Below the pieces are notes generated by a model that was not told the origin of the DNA, ran no database searches, and was given only the letters and a program-made list of their open reading frames with translations. 64,000 bases of DNA from Polaromonas sp. (GTDB lineage Bacteria; Pseudomonadota; Gammaproteobacteria; Burkholderiales; Burkholderiaceae_C). Within the stretch, counting starts at the first letter, position 1, and each line of letters starts with the position of its first letter. The stretch lies in the NCBI RefSeq assembly GCF_010365105.1, contig NZ_JAAFGZ010000006.1:1-64000 (forward strand), written 5' to 3'. The translations under genes and the position numbers were made by a program. This document shows, one piece after another, positions 62,941 through 64,000 of the stretch.

Positions 62941-63840
62941 ATGCAACTGAAGTGGCTGGAAGACCTGGCCGCCCTGGCGCAAACCCGCAATTTCAGCCGG
63001 GCGGCGGAGCTGCGCAGTGTCACGCACCCGGCCTTCGGCCGGCGCATCAAGGCGCTTGAAGCCTGGGCCGGCGCGCCGCTGATCGAGCGCGGCAGCAGCC
63101 CGGTCACCTTCACCGCGTCCGGCGTCAGCCTGCTGGACAACGCCCAGCAGATGCTGCGCAGTCTGGGCTATGCCCGGGAAGAACTGCTGAGCGCGGCAGG
63201 ACGGCAGGACAACACGGTGACACTGGCCACCGGACGCACGCTGGCGCGCACGCTGGTCGCCGACTGGCTGGTCAAGCTGCAGCCGGTGCTGGAACAGGCG
63301 GGCGGCGAGTTCCGCATCCTGACGCGCTCCCTGGCAGATACGGCGCAGTTGCTGGAACGCGGCGATGCCGACTTCATGCTGACCTACCACCATCCCTTGC
63401 TGGCTGTGCGGCTCAATGCCCGGCAATATGCTTATTTGTCACTGGGGCAGGACCGCCTGGTGCCGCTGACGCGCGCGGATGCGCATGGACAGGGCCTGCA
63501 CCGCTTCGGGCGCGGCAGTCCGGCGCCCTACCTGGCGTATGCCGAAACGCTGGCCCTGGGCCGCCTGGTGCAGGACCACCTGGCCAACAACCCGCATGCG
63601 CCCGCCCTGCGCCGCGTCGTGGAATGCGATTCAGCCGATGCGCTGATTGAATACGTCCTCAAGGGCCTTGGCGTGGCCTGGCTGCCGTGGTCCATGGCGG
63701 TCGGCCCGGTCAAGGCGGGGCAGCTTGTGGCAGCGGGCGACAAGCGGCTGGAGATTGCGTTTGAAGTGCGTATTTGCCGCGCCAAGCGGCCGCTCAGCCC
63801 TCTGGCTGAAAGTATCTGGAACTCGCTCGAACCGCGCTAA
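62941..63840 (+). CDS. LysR-type transcriptional regulator
   Basis: 299-residue LysR regulator started at MQLKWLEDL. The HTH covers LAALAQTRNFSRAAELRSVTHPAFGRRIKALEAWAGAPLIER; the C-terminal effector domain follows. A frame from 62917 adds eight residues. The usual target of such a regulator is divergent, but here it follows pyrF on the same strand with 32 bases between, so its regulon is not evident. Confidence 0.93.
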   Translation: MQLKWLEDLAALAQTRNFSRAAELRSVTHPAFGRRIKALEAWAGAPLIERGSSPVTFTASGVSLLDNAQQMLRSLGYAREELLSAAGRQDNTVTLATGRTLARTLVADWLVKLQPVLEQAGGEFRILTRSLADTAQLLERGDADFMLTYHHPLLAVRLNARQYAYLSLGQDRLVPLTRADAHGQGLHRFGRGSPAPYLAYAETLALGRLVQDHLANNPHAPALRRVVECDSADALIEYVLKGLGVAWLPWSMAVGPVKAGQLVAAGDKRLEIAFEVRICRAKRPLSPLAESIWNSLEPR

Positions 63841-63949
63841 GTGCGTTTGCCTGGATTCCCCGAAAAAGCACTGTTCTGTGCTGTAGTGGCACCAGGCAGC
63901 GCCTTGAGAATCTGGACAATGGGCAGACTCATTTCACGCAGGATTTTTC

Positions 63950-64000
63950 ATGGCCTTTTTGACCGGTTTTCGTTACACGGCTTTGCTGTCCAGCCTGGCG
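63950..64000 (+). CDS. Partial CDS, signal-peptide-like N-terminus
   Basis: ATG at 63950 opens a frame MAFLTGFRYTALLSSLA that continues past the window end. The basic residue followed by a hydrophobic run suggests an exported protein. No family can be assigned. Confidence 0.4.
   Translation, partial: MAFLTGFRYTALLSSLA

Noticed and set aside
1..64000. tRNA, rRNA, CRISPR array, integrase or transposase genes
   Set aside because: Looked for across intergenic gaps; no tRNA-like cloverleaf, repeated spacer pattern or recombinase motif was seen. A search program could still find a weak one.

Overview
The window looks like chromosome of a high-GC betaproteobacterium of the Comamonadaceae (my impression is Polaromonas/Rhodoferax-like; this is inference from gene content, fused indolepyruvate oxidoreductase, gene order and codon use, not from a search). 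No rRNA, tRNA, CRISPR array, integrase or transposase was recognised.

Layout. 0-1.5 kb: broken helicase fragments on both sides of an ORF6N gene. 1.7-6 kb: an Lrp/AsnC regulator divergent from a fused indolepyruvate ferredoxin oxidoreductase. 6.2-12 kb: yajC-secD-secF and a DUF1631 protein. 12-17 kb: smg, dprA and a LysM protein on the minus strand, facing def-fmt. 16.9-22.7 kb: azlC-azlD, pgk, pyk, a lipoprotein esterase and a PAP2 phosphatase. 22.8-27.1 kb: a PmrAB/QseBC-type two-component system, then fba and purC. 27.2-33.2 kb, between purC and purE: a ParDE/RelE-like toxin-antitoxin pair, periplasmic hydroxyisourate hydrolase and HbpS-like proteins, a CusRS/HprRS-type two-component system with a palindromic operator, a DJ-1 protein, a ribbon-helix-helix protein and a CnoX-like thioredoxin. 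33.4-36.1 kb: purE-purK-sua5 with ATGA overlaps.

The accessory core is 36.1-42.5 kb. It holds a BrnTA module whose toxin has an in-frame stop, a diverged duplication of the 3' part of sua5, a three-gene ABC-3C conflict operon (nuclease-like effector, middle component, DUF3732 ABC ATPase), and the decayed remains of an abortive-infection gene. It is visibly richer in A+T than its surroundings. Directly after it come a phosphopantetheinyl transferase and a large Pls/PosA-type membrane NRPS, a pair that could make a homopoly-amino-acid-like product.

47.4-64 kb: a LivJ-like binding protein, slyX, a CopG-like regulator with a PHB-depolymerase-like esterase, an orphan ParB-like protein, a zinc alcohol dehydrogenase, several small conserved proteins, N-formylglutamate amidohydrolase with a transglutaminase-like protein, a scrambled nitroreductase/CPBP-protease pseudogene, a SemiSWEET transporter with PBP4 (dacB), DUF1499, then tsaB-rimI-UDG-like-pyrF, a LysR regulator and the start of a gene running off the end.

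A small dispersed element with a 17-bp palindromic core (about GCTATTNNNTNAATAGC) occurs at least a dozen times, between genes and also in frame inside dprA, purK, fmt and others. A second, GC-rich two-hairpin element follows azlD and pyk. These repeats and the ABC-3C island are the most interesting parts of the window.
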